Shown: piece by piece, positions 46,608 through 60,123 of the stretch
Layout of the letters: each line of letters begins with the position of its first letter
How positions within the stretch are numbered: position 1 is the stretch's first letter
Assembly (NCBI GenBank): GCA_022486815.1
Contig: JAKVJW010000004.1
Coordinates: forward strand, 1 to 64,000
DNA: 64,000 nt
Source of the DNA: Prevotella sp.
Lineage (GTDB): Bacteria > Bacteroidota > Bacteroidia > Bacteroidales > Bacteroidaceae
Direction of reading: 5' to 3'
Position numbers and translations under genes: made by a program
Notes under the pieces: model-generated
The model's input: the letters and a program-made list of their open reading frames with translations, nothing else
What the model was told of the DNA's origin: nothing
Databases searched by the model: none

Positions 46608-49600
46608 TCAATATCTGATTACGACAGGTCCCAAGAGACCTGAAACAAGCAATGGCTTGTTTTTCATCCGATACTTTGCATTTGTCCAAATTCCATTATA
46701 CGGAGCTTTCCCTCTTGTAGCACCATTCAAAGCATTTACCCAGGTATTGTCCACCTTGATCTGAAGTTGATTCTTCCCATGATGTACGGCTTTGGAGATA
46801 TTCACCGTATAAGGAGCTGTCCAGGCCACACCACAATCTATTCCATTTACATAGACACGAGCCACATCTTTTAATATGCCCAGGCTAAGTTCCACTTTCT
46901 TCCCTTTCTTCCCCTTATAAGAGAAGGAGGTAGTATAAAGAGCTGAACCACTATAATATTTTACTTTCTCATCTAAAGATTGAGACCAGTCAAATAGGTT
47001 TTTTGTATTTATATCCTTGCCTGTTGCAGTAAAGCAAATATTCCAGGTACTACTGACAGGAATTCTTTTCTTTAACACTTTCAAAGGTAACAAGTCAGGA
47101 TTGGATTCCGAAAGACTCCCCCCTTTAACCTTTTTGAAAATCACAAAGATACTTCCCTGAGGAGGCAGATGTACGGCTACATTTGTTCGTTGCCCCCTTA
47201 TTTGCCAAAAATCAGGAAGATACGTTTCATCCGACAAAGCATCATATAATTCAGGTTGAGCATGACTTACCCGGAAGGAAGCGGTAAAATTCAGGATTGA
47301 ATCTTCTTGATTTGCCAAGAAATAAATCTCTGTAGAATCAGTGGTACGGTGTGTATAAGCAATCTGTTCGGGTAAGATGACGTCACGATTCACTCCCAAA
47401 GAAGAGAAGTCACTATTTTTATAAGGCCGGTCAATGACGATAACACCAGCCTTCCGGAAGTTTTCTATACGTCGACTTATCGTTGGTGAAAGACCGTGAT
47501 AGCAAGGATCCATCGGTCGCTTTCCCGGCAAGACCAGAATACGATAATGGATTCCGCCAGGAGTCACCAGACAACTATCTTCCACCTGTGTATCATTTAG
47601 CAATGCATCAGGATTCATAGAATCATAACAATATCCATGCAAAGGATTTATCCATTCCTTAAGATTCATGATTCCAGCAGAATGGTATACACCAACAGGG
47701 CTCTCTTCAATAGGCTGCCCGACATTAGCCAATCGCTTTTGTTCACTTTCTATCCGTTGACGTCCAAAAACGCCAGGTAGCATCGGAACCATTCGATCGG
47801 GTGTAATGGATCTTCTTGGCATTTCCTCTCCTGTAAAGACGGCAATGTCAACTACTGGAGTCCCTTGTTGCAAAAGCCGCTGACAACGGGTGATATAACT
47901 TACTAATCCGGAAGCTTCAGGATACCATGTATTATCACGTTGAAAGAAGAATCCTATACCATCAAGTGTCATTCCGGGTTTACGGTCCATCCACGGGTTA
48001 TGAGCATCCACATGAAAGACGAGTCGGTTCATTCCAAGTGCAAAATTCCGGTCAATAAATGGTTTCACCATCGCCGGTGTCTCATTCCAAACCCCTCTTA
48101 CCTCCGTAGGGCCTTCTGCCTGAACGATATTCCTGCCATAAAGATGAGCGCCACTCACAGCATCCAGCATATCACTGGGCTTATCATGGGTAGGAGAATT
48201 CAACCAGAATTCCCCCATTGGAATATCTGCAGAACTATAATGCTGAATCCCATCAGCTACAAATGTAGGAGCTATGCTCTCATGAGACACGGCCTTGCCA
48301 TAGGCATGGGCTCTTGTTTCCAAAATCTTAAAGAAATGATTATTAACCAAATCATTATCAGTCAGACGAATATCTCTAAGCACGTGTTCACTTTGCGAAG
48401 CAGACTCCATAGGGATCCCTGCATACAAAGGCATAAAAGATAACAGATCATAACCACGCCGTGAACTGAATTCATCAGCAAAGTTCTTCCCCCAATTCTG
48501 ACTTCCACATTCCCAACTGTCAATATGAAAGATCTTTATCACATGAGAATATGGACGATTCAGAAAGCGTTTAAACCAATTATCAAATAATCGATTTGTC
48601 GCCTCTATATTGAATTTATCTATTTCTAGTCCTTTTCCACCTCCACCTGTAGAATTCATCATACCTGTTGAGGTATGACCAAAGCGGAGCACTCGCCATT
48701 TGGAAGTTTTGATAGCAGTGATCTGAGGAAAGCAGGAAACAATCGTGTCACCCTTCATCACAAGGCGAATCTCATCCTTTACATTCAAACAATCCTGATC
48801 GGGTACCTCTTCAGCAGTTGTCTCCGGAGCGACAAGCCACATATTAGCGGCTTTACCTTGCCATTGATTAATCTTCGGTTCTGAAGAAAGGATCAAATCA
48901 TTCAACTTGAATACAGGTTTCCATTTCGCTGCATCAAGGTCTTCTGAACCAGGCTCAGTACCTGCAGGAGTCCAGTCAAAACGAAAATATCGAGCAGTAA
49001 CAGGAGCCAAAGAATAAGTAAATCCAAAACCATACGATTCCCAACCCTGTCGAGCCGGCTCAAACTGTTTGACCTTATTGAAGTGGACTCCATCATCTGA
49101 AGACATCATTTCCAGACGCTGGCACTGGATATTATTCCCTGCAGGAATGATTGTGATCGAACGGACGGTTTGAGACTTACCCCAATCAAAGAGAATATAA
49201 CCGGGATCTTTAGCAAAAAAAACACCTTTATCAATCCTTTTCATGTCTCCTCCCATTTTTATAGAAGAAGAAACAGAAGAAAGATGAACTTCAACTATTC
49301 GTTGCCTAGCTTTCACTGGAAAAGCGAGGGTAACGATATCCTTTTCGTAACCTTTATAAGATTCAGGCCGCTTAAGTATCTTTCCAATAAGTTTTCCAGA
49401 TAGAATTGTATCTGTCCACACCACTTTCTGCATAGATTCAGCAGGTGTAACCCAAGGGCCTCCACCAAGTGCGAAACCATCACACACATGGATTCCCATC
49501 TCCAGTCCCAATGAATCAGCCTGCTGGAAAGCATAGTCCACTCTGTTCCAGAAACCGGGACTCAACTGATTAGCCTGTCCATGAAACTCAGGCCGATCCC

Positions 49601-49793
49601 GGGTACCCCGAATCGGCATCAGATAGCATCCGTTCAGTCCTATATTTTTCATCCCCTGAAGATCAGCATGAATACCCGGCTTAGAAACCGCTCCATACAT
49701 CCAATACCAGAAAGCCCAGGGTTTACTAGCCGATTGAGCCATCAGAGAAAAAGGTATAAACCACACAATAAGGTTAAGTAGTATCCGCTTCAT
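46608..49793 (-). CDS. GH106 family alpha-L-rhamnosidase
   Basis: The 1061-residue secreted protein opens with the GH106 hallmarks WYWMYGAVSKPGIHADLQGMKNIGL (the tryptophan-rich start of the barrel), CDGFALGGGPWVTPAESMQKVVW, and HIDSWECGSQNW containing Glu428. A second acidic segment, IVQAEGPTEVRG with Glu560, fits the other catalytic Glu known from characterised members. A C-terminal beta-sandwich of GH2-like type (SALYTTSFSYKGKKGKKVELSLG) ends the protein. GH106 enzymes remove alpha-L-rhamnose from pectins (RG-I, RG-II) and related glycans. It is followed by the esterase and preceded by GH2 enzymes on the same strand, with short gaps. Confidence 0.9.
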   Translation of the reverse strand: MKRILLNLIVWFIPFSLMAQSASKPWAFWYWMYGAVSKPGIHADLQGMKNIGLNGCYLMPIRGTRDRPEFHGQANQLSPGFWNRVDYAFQQADSLGLEMGIHVCDGFALGGGPWVTPAESMQKVVWTDTILSGKLIGKILKRPESYKGYEKDIVTLAFPVKARQRIVEVHLSSVSSSIKMGGDMKRIDKGVFFAKDPGYILFDWGKSQTVRSITIIPAGNNIQCQRLEMMSSDDGVHFNKVKQFEPARQGWESYGFGFTYSLAPVTARYFRFDWTPAGTEPGSEDLDAAKWKPVFKLNDLILSSEPKINQWQGKAANMWLVAPETTAEEVPDQDCLNVKDEIRLVMKGDTIVSCFPQITAIKTSKWRVLRFGHTSTGMMNSTGGGGKGLEIDKFNIEATNRLFDNWFKRFLNRPYSHVIKIFHIDSWECGSQNWGKNFADEFSSRRGYDLLSFMPLYAGIPMESASQSEHVLRDIRLTDNDLVNNHFFKILETRAHAYGKAVSHESIAPTFVADGIQHYSSADIPMGEFWLNSPTHDKPSDMLDAVSGAHLYGRNIVQAEGPTEVRGVWNETPAMVKPFIDRNFALGMNRLVFHVDAHNPWMDRKPGMTLDGIGFFFQRDNTWYPEASGLVSYITRCQRLLQQGTPVVDIAVFTGEEMPRRSITPDRMVPMLPGVFGRQRIESEQKRLANVGQPIEESPVGVYHSAGIMNLKEWINPLHGYCYDSMNPDALLNDTQVEDSCLVTPGGIHYRILVLPGKRPMDPCYHGLSPTISRRIENFRKAGVIVIDRPYKNSDFSSLGVNRDVILPEQIAYTHRTTDSTEIYFLANQEDSILNFTASFRVSHAQPELYDALSDETYLPDFWQIRGQRTNVAVHLPPQGSIFVIFKKVKGGSLSESNPDLLPLKVLKKRIPVSSTWNICFTATGKDINTKNLFDWSQSLDEKVKYYSGSALYTTSFSYKGKKGKKVELSLGILKDVARVYVNGIDCGVAWTAPYTVNISKAVHHGKNQLQIKVDNTWVNALNGATRGKAPYNGIWTNAKYRMKNKPLLVSGLLGPVVIRY

Positions 49794-49842
49794 TTATTTT
49801 AAGGTTACTAATATCTCAAAGAACAAAACACCGATTTAGATT

Positions 49843-52704
49843 CTATTCAAACTTAAAGATAACACTCCCTGAGAAAGTTTCATTTTCTGCCCAATAAGGT
49901 CGGGCAGACGGTCCATTCAAATCGGTAGAATTTACTTTGTTTCTAACTGCAGGTATCACGCGCAGAAAAGCAATGTCTGTTTGTGGTAAAGTATAGAGTA
50001 TATGGTCTCGACCATCACGCGGAGTATAGACTCCTACCGTAGAGATCTTTGAAGGAGACATCGTTATCCTGCCCTCCTTAGTCTGAAGTTGCATCCATCT
50101 CACCTGACCGAAATAGCCCTTGAATTCGGGATAATCCCAACTTTCCCCTGGTATGGGATCATTGTATGCATTATGCCAATAATTAAACTGCGGTCCTTGG
50201 GTACGGTTCTGCCAGATACGGTAAGGCCCAAGTCCTACCCAACTCTTTGATTTAACCAAGATTTCAGGATAATCGAAGGTAATACCCATCTCATCAACAA
50301 CTCCTCCAAAATCATATTGATAATCCATCTTTACGCTGGAATCTGGCAGGAAACGCCAGTCAACCTGTTGCAGGGTCCCCAATTTATAATGAGCTGTCAA
50401 GACCTTAACCCCCTTCTCATCCTTAACAGAAAATCCAGAAAATACACCCTGATCAGGATATTCTGAATATTGAGTATTTTTCTGCTCTACTTCTTTATCA
50501 TCATGATTGTAGTATTGATCATAAGAACGGTCACTACGACGAGCAGCAATAAATCTAGGGCCGTTCGACAGATGAATCACACGCTGGTTAATAAGAACCT
50601 TGGTTAATCTGCCGTTCTTCTTAGAAAAGACGTATGTACGACCACAACTATTTACAGACAGGAAGGAAGTATCTTGTGAAATTGTAGAATTAACAAATAC
50701 TGAAGAAGAAGCAGTATCCTCAGAAGCTACATTCTTTGGAAAATCCCAGGTAAAGAGTTCTCTTCCATAAGGGTCAACAGCCTTCACTTCAAGCACATCA
50801 GCCTGATTACTGACCGGTACATCAACATACCCAATGTTTCCCGGAGCAATCGACAGATGCTTTGCAAGTATTCCGCTTTCTGTAACCTTAACACGATCAT
50901 CACCACACTTTGGCATTTTCAGGTATCGATAAGTTAACTTACATGTATTCAGGTTCAGAAAACTGTAATGATTCTGAATTTTCAACTGGACATTATTCTG
51001 GGAAACTGATGTCCTCATCACATCTACCTGTATAGGACACCAGACTTGTTTGATCGTATAGTAAGAACCTTCCTTTTCGAAATGAGGCCCGACAATACCA
51101 TCTGCGCCATAATTCCCACAACAATCTATAATGCCGTTTTCATCTGTCCGTTTGATACCCTGGTCACAAAGGTCCCAGAGAAATCCACCAGCACAACGAG
51201 GATTGGACATCATCATCTTCCAATAATCAGCCAGTCCTGCTCCATGTCCACCGTCGTAAAGACCGTGCAAGAATTCCGTCGGCATAAATATTTCCGGTTT
51301 ACGCATATACATCTGAGTTTCTCCCCAGGAACGATAATGCATAGTCTCAAAACCATTCTTGTTCGCCCATGGATAGATAACCACCCGCTTCTGAATGTCC
51401 CACTTACCAAACTCCGGTTGAAGTTCATAATTGAATCCACCTTCATTTCCATTACTCCAGAAAATAATGCTTGGATGATTGACATCACGCGTAACCATCT
51501 CCTTAACCAGTTCCTGACCCGTTGTCGTATCATAAGCATGATGCCATCCGGTAAGTTCGTCCATCACATAAAGGCCCAAAGAATCACAGGCATCATAAAA
51601 CTCCGGATCAGCCGGATAATGGCTCAACCTTACCGCATTCATATTCATGCTCTTGATCAGATTCACGTCCTTTATGCACTTGGCCTTCGAAAGGGTACGC
51701 CCTGATTCAGGGCGGAGGCTATGCCGGTTGACCCCTTTAAAAATGACTTTCTTTCCGTTGACATAAACCCCGTCAGAAGTCCGATATTCAATAGTTCGAA
51801 AACCGAATTTCTGATACTCCCGATGCAGAACTATTCCGGATGCATCCTCAAGCGTAAAAACAGCCGTATAAAGATTTGGTGTCTCCGCCGTCCAAAGTTT
51901 GGGATGAGCTATCATCAAGTCAACATGAGCCTCATCACTGGAGCGGCAGTCCGTCATTGAAGTTCCGACTCTTGCACCTTGGAATTTGCCGATCCTACCT
52001 GTACCATCAAATATCTCTGTTTTTATTTTAGCCCCCTGTACAGCTCGATCAAGGAAACAATCAGCCTTAAAGTGACCATCCATTCCCGCATCAACAGCTA
52101 CACGGTCTATATTCAATACCGGTTTAGCTATAATAAATACAGGACGGATAATTCCCCCAAAATTCCAGTAATCACCACGGCGCTCTGCCAGATTTACATC
52201 CGGATTAGCACTTTCCTTACTAACCTCTACCTCAAGCAGGTTCTTATGCTTTCCGAAATAGACCCGATCACTGACATCAAGAATAAAACGGTAAAAGCCA
52301 CCTTGATGATGTCCTCCCTTCCGCCCGTTAATAGTGACCTTTGCATCTGTCATCACAGCCTCAAAAGCCAGTTGGATCTGCCTGCCCTTCCATTGGGAAG
52401 GCAGATAGAATTCATATTTATAAAGTCCTTTCTCATCAGCTATACCAGGAGGATTCGCCTTTCCATAAAAGCGCATTCCATACTGGTAAGTGCCAAAGCC
52501 TTGAAGTTCCCAGCAAGACGGTACGCCAATTGTAGTCCATTTCCCCGAATTGCGCCCACCAGTACAATAAAATTGCCAGTTGACCATATCATCACACCCG
52601 TGGCCAGACAGATATTGTCGTTGGGTTTCCACATTATTCTGGGCACTCACCGAAAGGACGGCAAGCAAAAGCCAAAAAGAAAATAATATCCGTTTCTTCT
52701 TCAT
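49843..52704 (-). CDS. Secreted glycoside hydrolase family 2 enzyme (GH2 b)
   Basis: I start at 52704 (MKKKRILFSFWLLLAVLSVSAQ); an upstream in-frame Met at 52785 precedes a non-hydrophobic leader. The 953-residue protein has the N-terminal sugar-binding domain (IQLAFEAVMTDAKVTINGRKGGHH), the Ig-like domain, and a TIM barrel with the acid/base motif IIFWSNGNEGGFNYE and a nucleophile in IFMPTEFLHGLYDGGHGAG. The spacing between the two Glu is typical. An extended C-terminal beta region follows. Specificity within GH2 cannot be read from sequence; the context suggests a pectin side-chain sugar. Confidence 0.88.
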   Translation of the reverse strand: MKKKRILFSFWLLLAVLSVSAQNNVETQRQYLSGHGCDDMVNWQFYCTGGRNSGKWTTIGVPSCWELQGFGTYQYGMRFYGKANPPGIADEKGLYKYEFYLPSQWKGRQIQLAFEAVMTDAKVTINGRKGGHHQGGFYRFILDVSDRVYFGKHKNLLEVEVSKESANPDVNLAERRGDYWNFGGIIRPVFIIAKPVLNIDRVAVDAGMDGHFKADCFLDRAVQGAKIKTEIFDGTGRIGKFQGARVGTSMTDCRSSDEAHVDLMIAHPKLWTAETPNLYTAVFTLEDASGIVLHREYQKFGFRTIEYRTSDGVYVNGKKVIFKGVNRHSLRPESGRTLSKAKCIKDVNLIKSMNMNAVRLSHYPADPEFYDACDSLGLYVMDELTGWHHAYDTTTGQELVKEMVTRDVNHPSIIFWSNGNEGGFNYELQPEFGKWDIQKRVVIYPWANKNGFETMHYRSWGETQMYMRKPEIFMPTEFLHGLYDGGHGAGLADYWKMMMSNPRCAGGFLWDLCDQGIKRTDENGIIDCCGNYGADGIVGPHFEKEGSYYTIKQVWCPIQVDVMRTSVSQNNVQLKIQNHYSFLNLNTCKLTYRYLKMPKCGDDRVKVTESGILAKHLSIAPGNIGYVDVPVSNQADVLEVKAVDPYGRELFTWDFPKNVASEDTASSSVFVNSTISQDTSFLSVNSCGRTYVFSKKNGRLTKVLINQRVIHLSNGPRFIAARRSDRSYDQYYNHDDKEVEQKNTQYSEYPDQGVFSGFSVKDEKGVKVLTAHYKLGTLQQVDWRFLPDSSVKMDYQYDFGGVVDEMGITFDYPEILVKSKSWVGLGPYRIWQNRTQGPQFNYWHNAYNDPIPGESWDYPEFKGYFGQVRWMQLQTKEGRITMSPSKISTVGVYTPRDGRDHILYTLPQTDIAFLRVIPAVRNKVNSTDLNGPSARPYWAENETFSGSVIFKFE

Positions 52705-52852
52705 ATACTTATTTTCATCAGAAAGACTTTTATCTAATCGATCTATCTGCATAAAATAACGAATCAATTTACCTTTTGTCCTCAAAATCCATTTTCAGGT
52801 TACTAGAGAATAAAAAGGAAATGATGATTCATCACCTTTTCTTAAATTTCTG

Positions 52853-56104
<3,252 letters not shown>

Positions 56105-59100
56105 TTATTGGATTTCCAATATCTTAAAACTTAATCCTTTAGCCCCGGTAACTGAAACCCGGTAATGACCGGCATTGATCATTGTACCCGTAGTAGTATT
56201 CAGCAGTTTATACTTATCAGGTGTTGCCGGAAAAGTAATTTCATGATCCTGTATAACTACACCTTTACTGTCTATGATATTCAATCTCACCGGAACAGCC
56301 TTCCCCGTTATATTCTTATAATGAAAACGAAGGGCATATTCTCTCGCCACTCCAGGCGCAATTTTCCAAACATGCAGATTCTTTGATTCCCCGATCTTCT
56401 CTTCCATATACTCTACAGAATGGAAAACTTCTGAATCTTTCGGTAACAGATTCTTCGGATATTTTGCGATTGTATCCGCATCTTGAGAACGCCAATAAGA
56501 CACATTTTTGATATACCCGCCTGATAAAGTTGGAGTAGTCCATCTGAAATCCGATTTCTGATCATCCTTAACGGCGACAGCTATAGCTGCAATGACAGCC
56601 TCCCCGGCTTTTATCTCAGGGAAACTAATCTTCAGTTGCCCACCTGCGGAACAGACATTCACTACCTTCCTGCAAGCTCCGGCATAACCAGCCTCAGCCC
56701 ATGGATCAAAATCATTCACTACAGTAGAATCATTAATCGCCACATCAAATATCCGCTCTCCCTCACAATCTATTTTCGTACCATAACGAGCGCCTAACCA
56801 TGGTTCTACAAAATAAAGTTCTATACGATAATTACCTTCCGGAACCTTGAAATGATAACTCAGGCATTGCCGTCCCCAACGGAAATACTGGAATAGAGAA
56901 TCATCTTCTGTACCATGAATGGGTACGGTAATATGACCCTGACTGGCCAGAAAAGGATTTAGATGAAAACGCTGAGCCCATGATGTCGAATAAGTCGTAT
57001 CATCCTGAACCCACAACTGCCCATAGCTATCCCTGTAAGCATCTCCACCACAATTGACTCGATAAAGATAACGGTATCCAGAAGCTCCCTTGATGAGATC
57101 TTTGTTCCGGTCAGCAGCCGTCGGTGTAACGGTATCTGTTTCTGCGCTCACATAATGGTTTCTATACCAGTAGAAAGCTTCCGTAGGTTGTTCCCAAGGA
57201 GAAAAAAGACCTTTATTATTGAAAGGACCGACCTTGTCGATACGACGAAGCGCCTCGTCAGGCTGTACACGTCCGGGATTCTCATGGGAAACAAAAATCC
57301 ATTGAAAATGACCGCAAACACTATCTTTGACGCTTTCAGCCAGCAAGGCTTTCTTTGCTAACAGATGTGTAAAGGATTCCTCTGAATACCGGGCTTTACC
57401 ATGCAAGCCTAACGTGCGCCATGCTCCATATTCACCATTGAGCAACTGGTCCGGCTGCTTCAATTCCCGAGCATAATGATCAGGATTTCCACCATAAGTA
57501 CCACTCCAGTTTTGAATCACATTCCAGTCAGTTCCCTGTCCGCCATTGCAGGTCGTAATCGCCCTTTGATCCTTACACGTAGGATCCATCTCACGGATAA
57601 TTGCAGAGCATTCTTCCGCAAAGTCCTTTGGCAAAACACTTTCGTTCTGCAACCCCCACAAAATAACACTTGGAGAATTACGGCGTTCTTTGATCCACTG
57701 ACGGAGCAAACGTTTGAAATTTGTCCTGAACTCAGGTGTATCATACCAGATATGAGCAGAGAACTGACTCCAGAAAAGCATCCCCTGTTGATCGAAGAGT
57801 TGTTGATAAAGGAGATTATGCGGTTGGTGTGCTTCTCTGAAAGCATTGAATCCAGCCTGACGCATCATCTTGACACGCGACTGAATTTCTTCATGAGAAA
57901 AGGCATGACTGCCGCCAAACAGATGTTCATAATCACAAGTTCCATTAATAAATACAGGTACGCCATTCAACAAGAAAGTACCGGGATCCTTTGGTCCACC
58001 AGAAAGAGACTGGTCTTTACGATGGACTGGCCAACTGATACTTCTTATGCCATAAGGTGTAGAAACAAGATCAATCGTTTCTCCATGTTCATCTTTCAGC
58101 ATTGAGGTCAACTTATAAAGATAGGGATTCTTCAAACTCCAGAGTATAGGATGATCAATCCTCATCTGCTGACGAACTACCTGAGTTTGACCCGGTTGCA
58201 GTTCGATAGTACGCACCAAACGGGAAACCGTTTTGCCATTTGCCTGAGCCAGTTTGCTGACTACCTGTATTCTCCGGACAGCATGATCATAGTTCTTCAC
58301 TTCTGTCTCCATGTATACGGAATCACAACTTGCAGGATTCCAGATATGAACACCGAAAGGTTCTACCCGGATGCTGGCAGTCTCAAAAAGAGTCACCGGA
58401 CGGAAAATGCCAAAGGGCTGGCTGCCCTCGGAAAAGCCCCACTCAGAAGAACAACCGCCACAAACCCACGGGGATGCGGTCTGAAAAGCCGGATGGTCAA
58501 CAAGTACACGAAGAGTATTCCTCCCGTCTCTGACCTGATTTGTAATTTCCTGGGTATAAGTAGTACGGCCCACCAGTGTCCGCTGGAAGACATGGCCGTT
58601 AAGAATAACCGTAGCGTATGTGCCAACGCCTTCAAATTGGAGGAAATAGCATTTACCGGTTTTCTTCTGTAAAGTAAATTCTTTTGAGTATGTAGCAGAT
58701 CCATGCAGATTACCATGTTTCAACTGACGATAGCCATAATAGTCATCCAGGTTATCAGGCAAATTGACTTTCAGTCTCCCCATACGGGAAGTAATAGAAT
58801 CCTCCGTGGTCTTCCCGAAATTTACAGACCACCCTTGATCCATATCTATTTCTGTACGGACACCTTTATGATCAGGCTCCGGAAAATGTAACTCAGAACA
58901 GCCCATAGGGACACTGGTTGCCACAGCTATACCCCGTTGACCGGATTTGTTGACGGCACAGTAGAAATGATAGACCACCCCACCAGATTTTACCACATCA
59001 CTTTTATGGGCAAACCTACTGTCATACGACTTACTTGGAAAGATCAGGTCTTTACCTGTCCAGTCCTGCCAGTGAAGCAGATCAGAACTGACAGCAAAGG

Positions 59101-60046
59101 TATTATAGGCATCATATTTACGTGAAGGATTAAAAGCCGAATAATAAAACATGACATAGAAAGGAGAATGTTTGGAAGAAGATCCTGAAAGAAATTTTCC
59201 AGGAAACTTTACGATCTGGGCATCTCCTGTAATCATACCCGGTGATTCATGAAAATAAACAGGATTGCCCTTTTGGGTACTCGTCGTTAAAGGTAACCGC
59301 TGCCAATGCAGCATATCCTTGGAAAGGGCAATTCCTATACGCTCTGCTTTAAGATGATTAACCGGATTAATTCCTCCGGCATTATAAAACATAATCAACT
59401 TCTTGCCAAGTTGTTTTGAAGGGTCAAGATAAACCGTGCTTTTATACTGGACCAGTTTCTCCCACCACTGTACATCTTTATCATTGATACTCAATAAGGG
59501 ATGGTTCAGGGTATTCCATTCATGACCATCTGCAATAGGATCTTTTGTCCACGCCAGTCCTATATCCAAAGGTTTCTCCGCCGCTTCATATCCTTTTCCT
59601 TCACCACCGATATAGGTCATCCAATGTTTACCTTTATAGGTCTGCATCTTATAAGAGCCATTCCAGTCCCAGTCAATAAGAGAAGGAAAGCCCCCAAGCT
59701 GATTCATGTCCCATCCTTCGTTTTTATAATTGAGAAGGCAACCTACGGTTTTCCAGTGGAGCAAATCGTCAGAAACAGACATCCATGTAGTATATCCACG
59801 GCCATCGGATCCATTCTGTCCATTATAGATTACATAAGTCATATACCACTTTCCGTTCTGCCGGAAAATAGAAGGACAATCTATCTTATGACCATTATCC
59901 TGCGGAGCCACGACTAATCCATATTTAAAAGGAGTTTTCACTTCCTTGTAAATCGCTTCCATGTCGGCTTCAGAAAAACTCTGGGCGCGACACAAGACAA
60001 TCACAAACAGGAACAGGAATACCAGATATTTTTGCTTCATATTCAT
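56105..60046 (-). CDS. Bimodular enzyme: beta-propeller (GH32/43-like) fused to GH2, with a malectin domain
   Basis: The start is at 60046 (MNMKQKYLVFLFLFVIVLCRAQ) or 60040. The about 1313-residue protein has a signal peptide, then a five-bladed propeller-like module (about 30-405; KIDCPSIFRQNGKWYMTYV, LIMFYNAGGINP, SPGMITGDAQIVKF, FAVSSDLLHWQDW). A GH2 enzyme follows (about 410-930) with acid/base in VILWGLQNESVLP and nucleophile in QLLNGEYGAWR. A malectin-like carbohydrate-binding domain (about 1010-1130; YHFKVPEGNYRIELYFVEPW) and a C-terminal beta domain end the chain. Two different catalytic folds on one protein suggest sequential cleavage of linked sugars. Whether the propeller is catalytic or only binds is not clear. 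Confidence 0.85.
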   Translation of the reverse strand: MNMKQKYLVFLFLFVIVLCRAQSFSEADMEAIYKEVKTPFKYGLVVAPQDNGHKIDCPSIFRQNGKWYMTYVIYNGQNGSDGRGYTTWMSVSDDLLHWKTVGCLLNYKNEGWDMNQLGGFPSLIDWDWNGSYKMQTYKGKHWMTYIGGEGKGYEAAEKPLDIGLAWTKDPIADGHEWNTLNHPLLSINDKDVQWWEKLVQYKSTVYLDPSKQLGKKLIMFYNAGGINPVNHLKAERIGIALSKDMLHWQRLPLTTSTQKGNPVYFHESPGMITGDAQIVKFPGKFLSGSSSKHSPFYVMFYYSAFNPSRKYDAYNTFAVSSDLLHWQDWTGKDLIFPSKSYDSRFAHKSDVVKSGGVVYHFYCAVNKSGQRGIAVATSVPMGCSELHFPEPDHKGVRTEIDMDQGWSVNFGKTTEDSITSRMGRLKVNLPDNLDDYYGYRQLKHGNLHGSATYSKEFTLQKKTGKCYFLQFEGVGTYATVILNGHVFQRTLVGRTTYTQEITNQVRDGRNTLRVLVDHPAFQTASPWVCGGCSSEWGFSEGSQPFGIFRPVTLFETASIRVEPFGVHIWNPASCDSVYMETEVKNYDHAVRRIQVVSKLAQANGKTVSRLVRTIELQPGQTQVVRQQMRIDHPILWSLKNPYLYKLTSMLKDEHGETIDLVSTPYGIRSISWPVHRKDQSLSGGPKDPGTFLLNGVPVFINGTCDYEHLFGGSHAFSHEEIQSRVKMMRQAGFNAFREAHQPHNLLYQQLFDQQGMLFWSQFSAHIWYDTPEFRTNFKRLLRQWIKERRNSPSVILWGLQNESVLPKDFAEECSAIIREMDPTCKDQRAITTCNGGQGTDWNVIQNWSGTYGGNPDHYARELKQPDQLLNGEYGAWRTLGLHGKARYSEESFTHLLAKKALLAESVKDSVCGHFQWIFVSHENPGRVQPDEALRRIDKVGPFNNKGLFSPWEQPTEAFYWYRNHYVSAETDTVTPTAADRNKDLIKGASGYRYLYRVNCGGDAYRDSYGQLWVQDDTTYSTSWAQRFHLNPFLASQGHITVPIHGTEDDSLFQYFRWGRQCLSYHFKVPEGNYRIELYFVEPWLGARYGTKIDCEGERIFDVAINDSTVVNDFDPWAEAGYAGACRKVVNVCSAGGQLKISFPEIKAGEAVIAAIAVAVKDDQKSDFRWTTPTLSGGYIKNVSYWRSQDADTIAKYPKNLLPKDSEVFHSVEYMEEKIGESKNLHVWKIAPGVAREYALRFHYKNITGKAVPVRLNIIDSKGVVIQDHEITFPATPDKYKLLNTTTGTMINAGHYRVSVTGAKGLSFKILEIQ

Positions 60047-60123
60047 CTGCATATCATCTCTTGACAAAAGAACTATTAGCAATCCATTTAGTTACCAAAA
60101 CATTTTGTTTTTTGAATCCACGA

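Noticed and set aside
51046..51705. Long plus-strand open frame (219 codons) opposite GH2 b
   Set aside because: Shadow of the real minus-strand gene, which has full family motifs; the translated product looks random.
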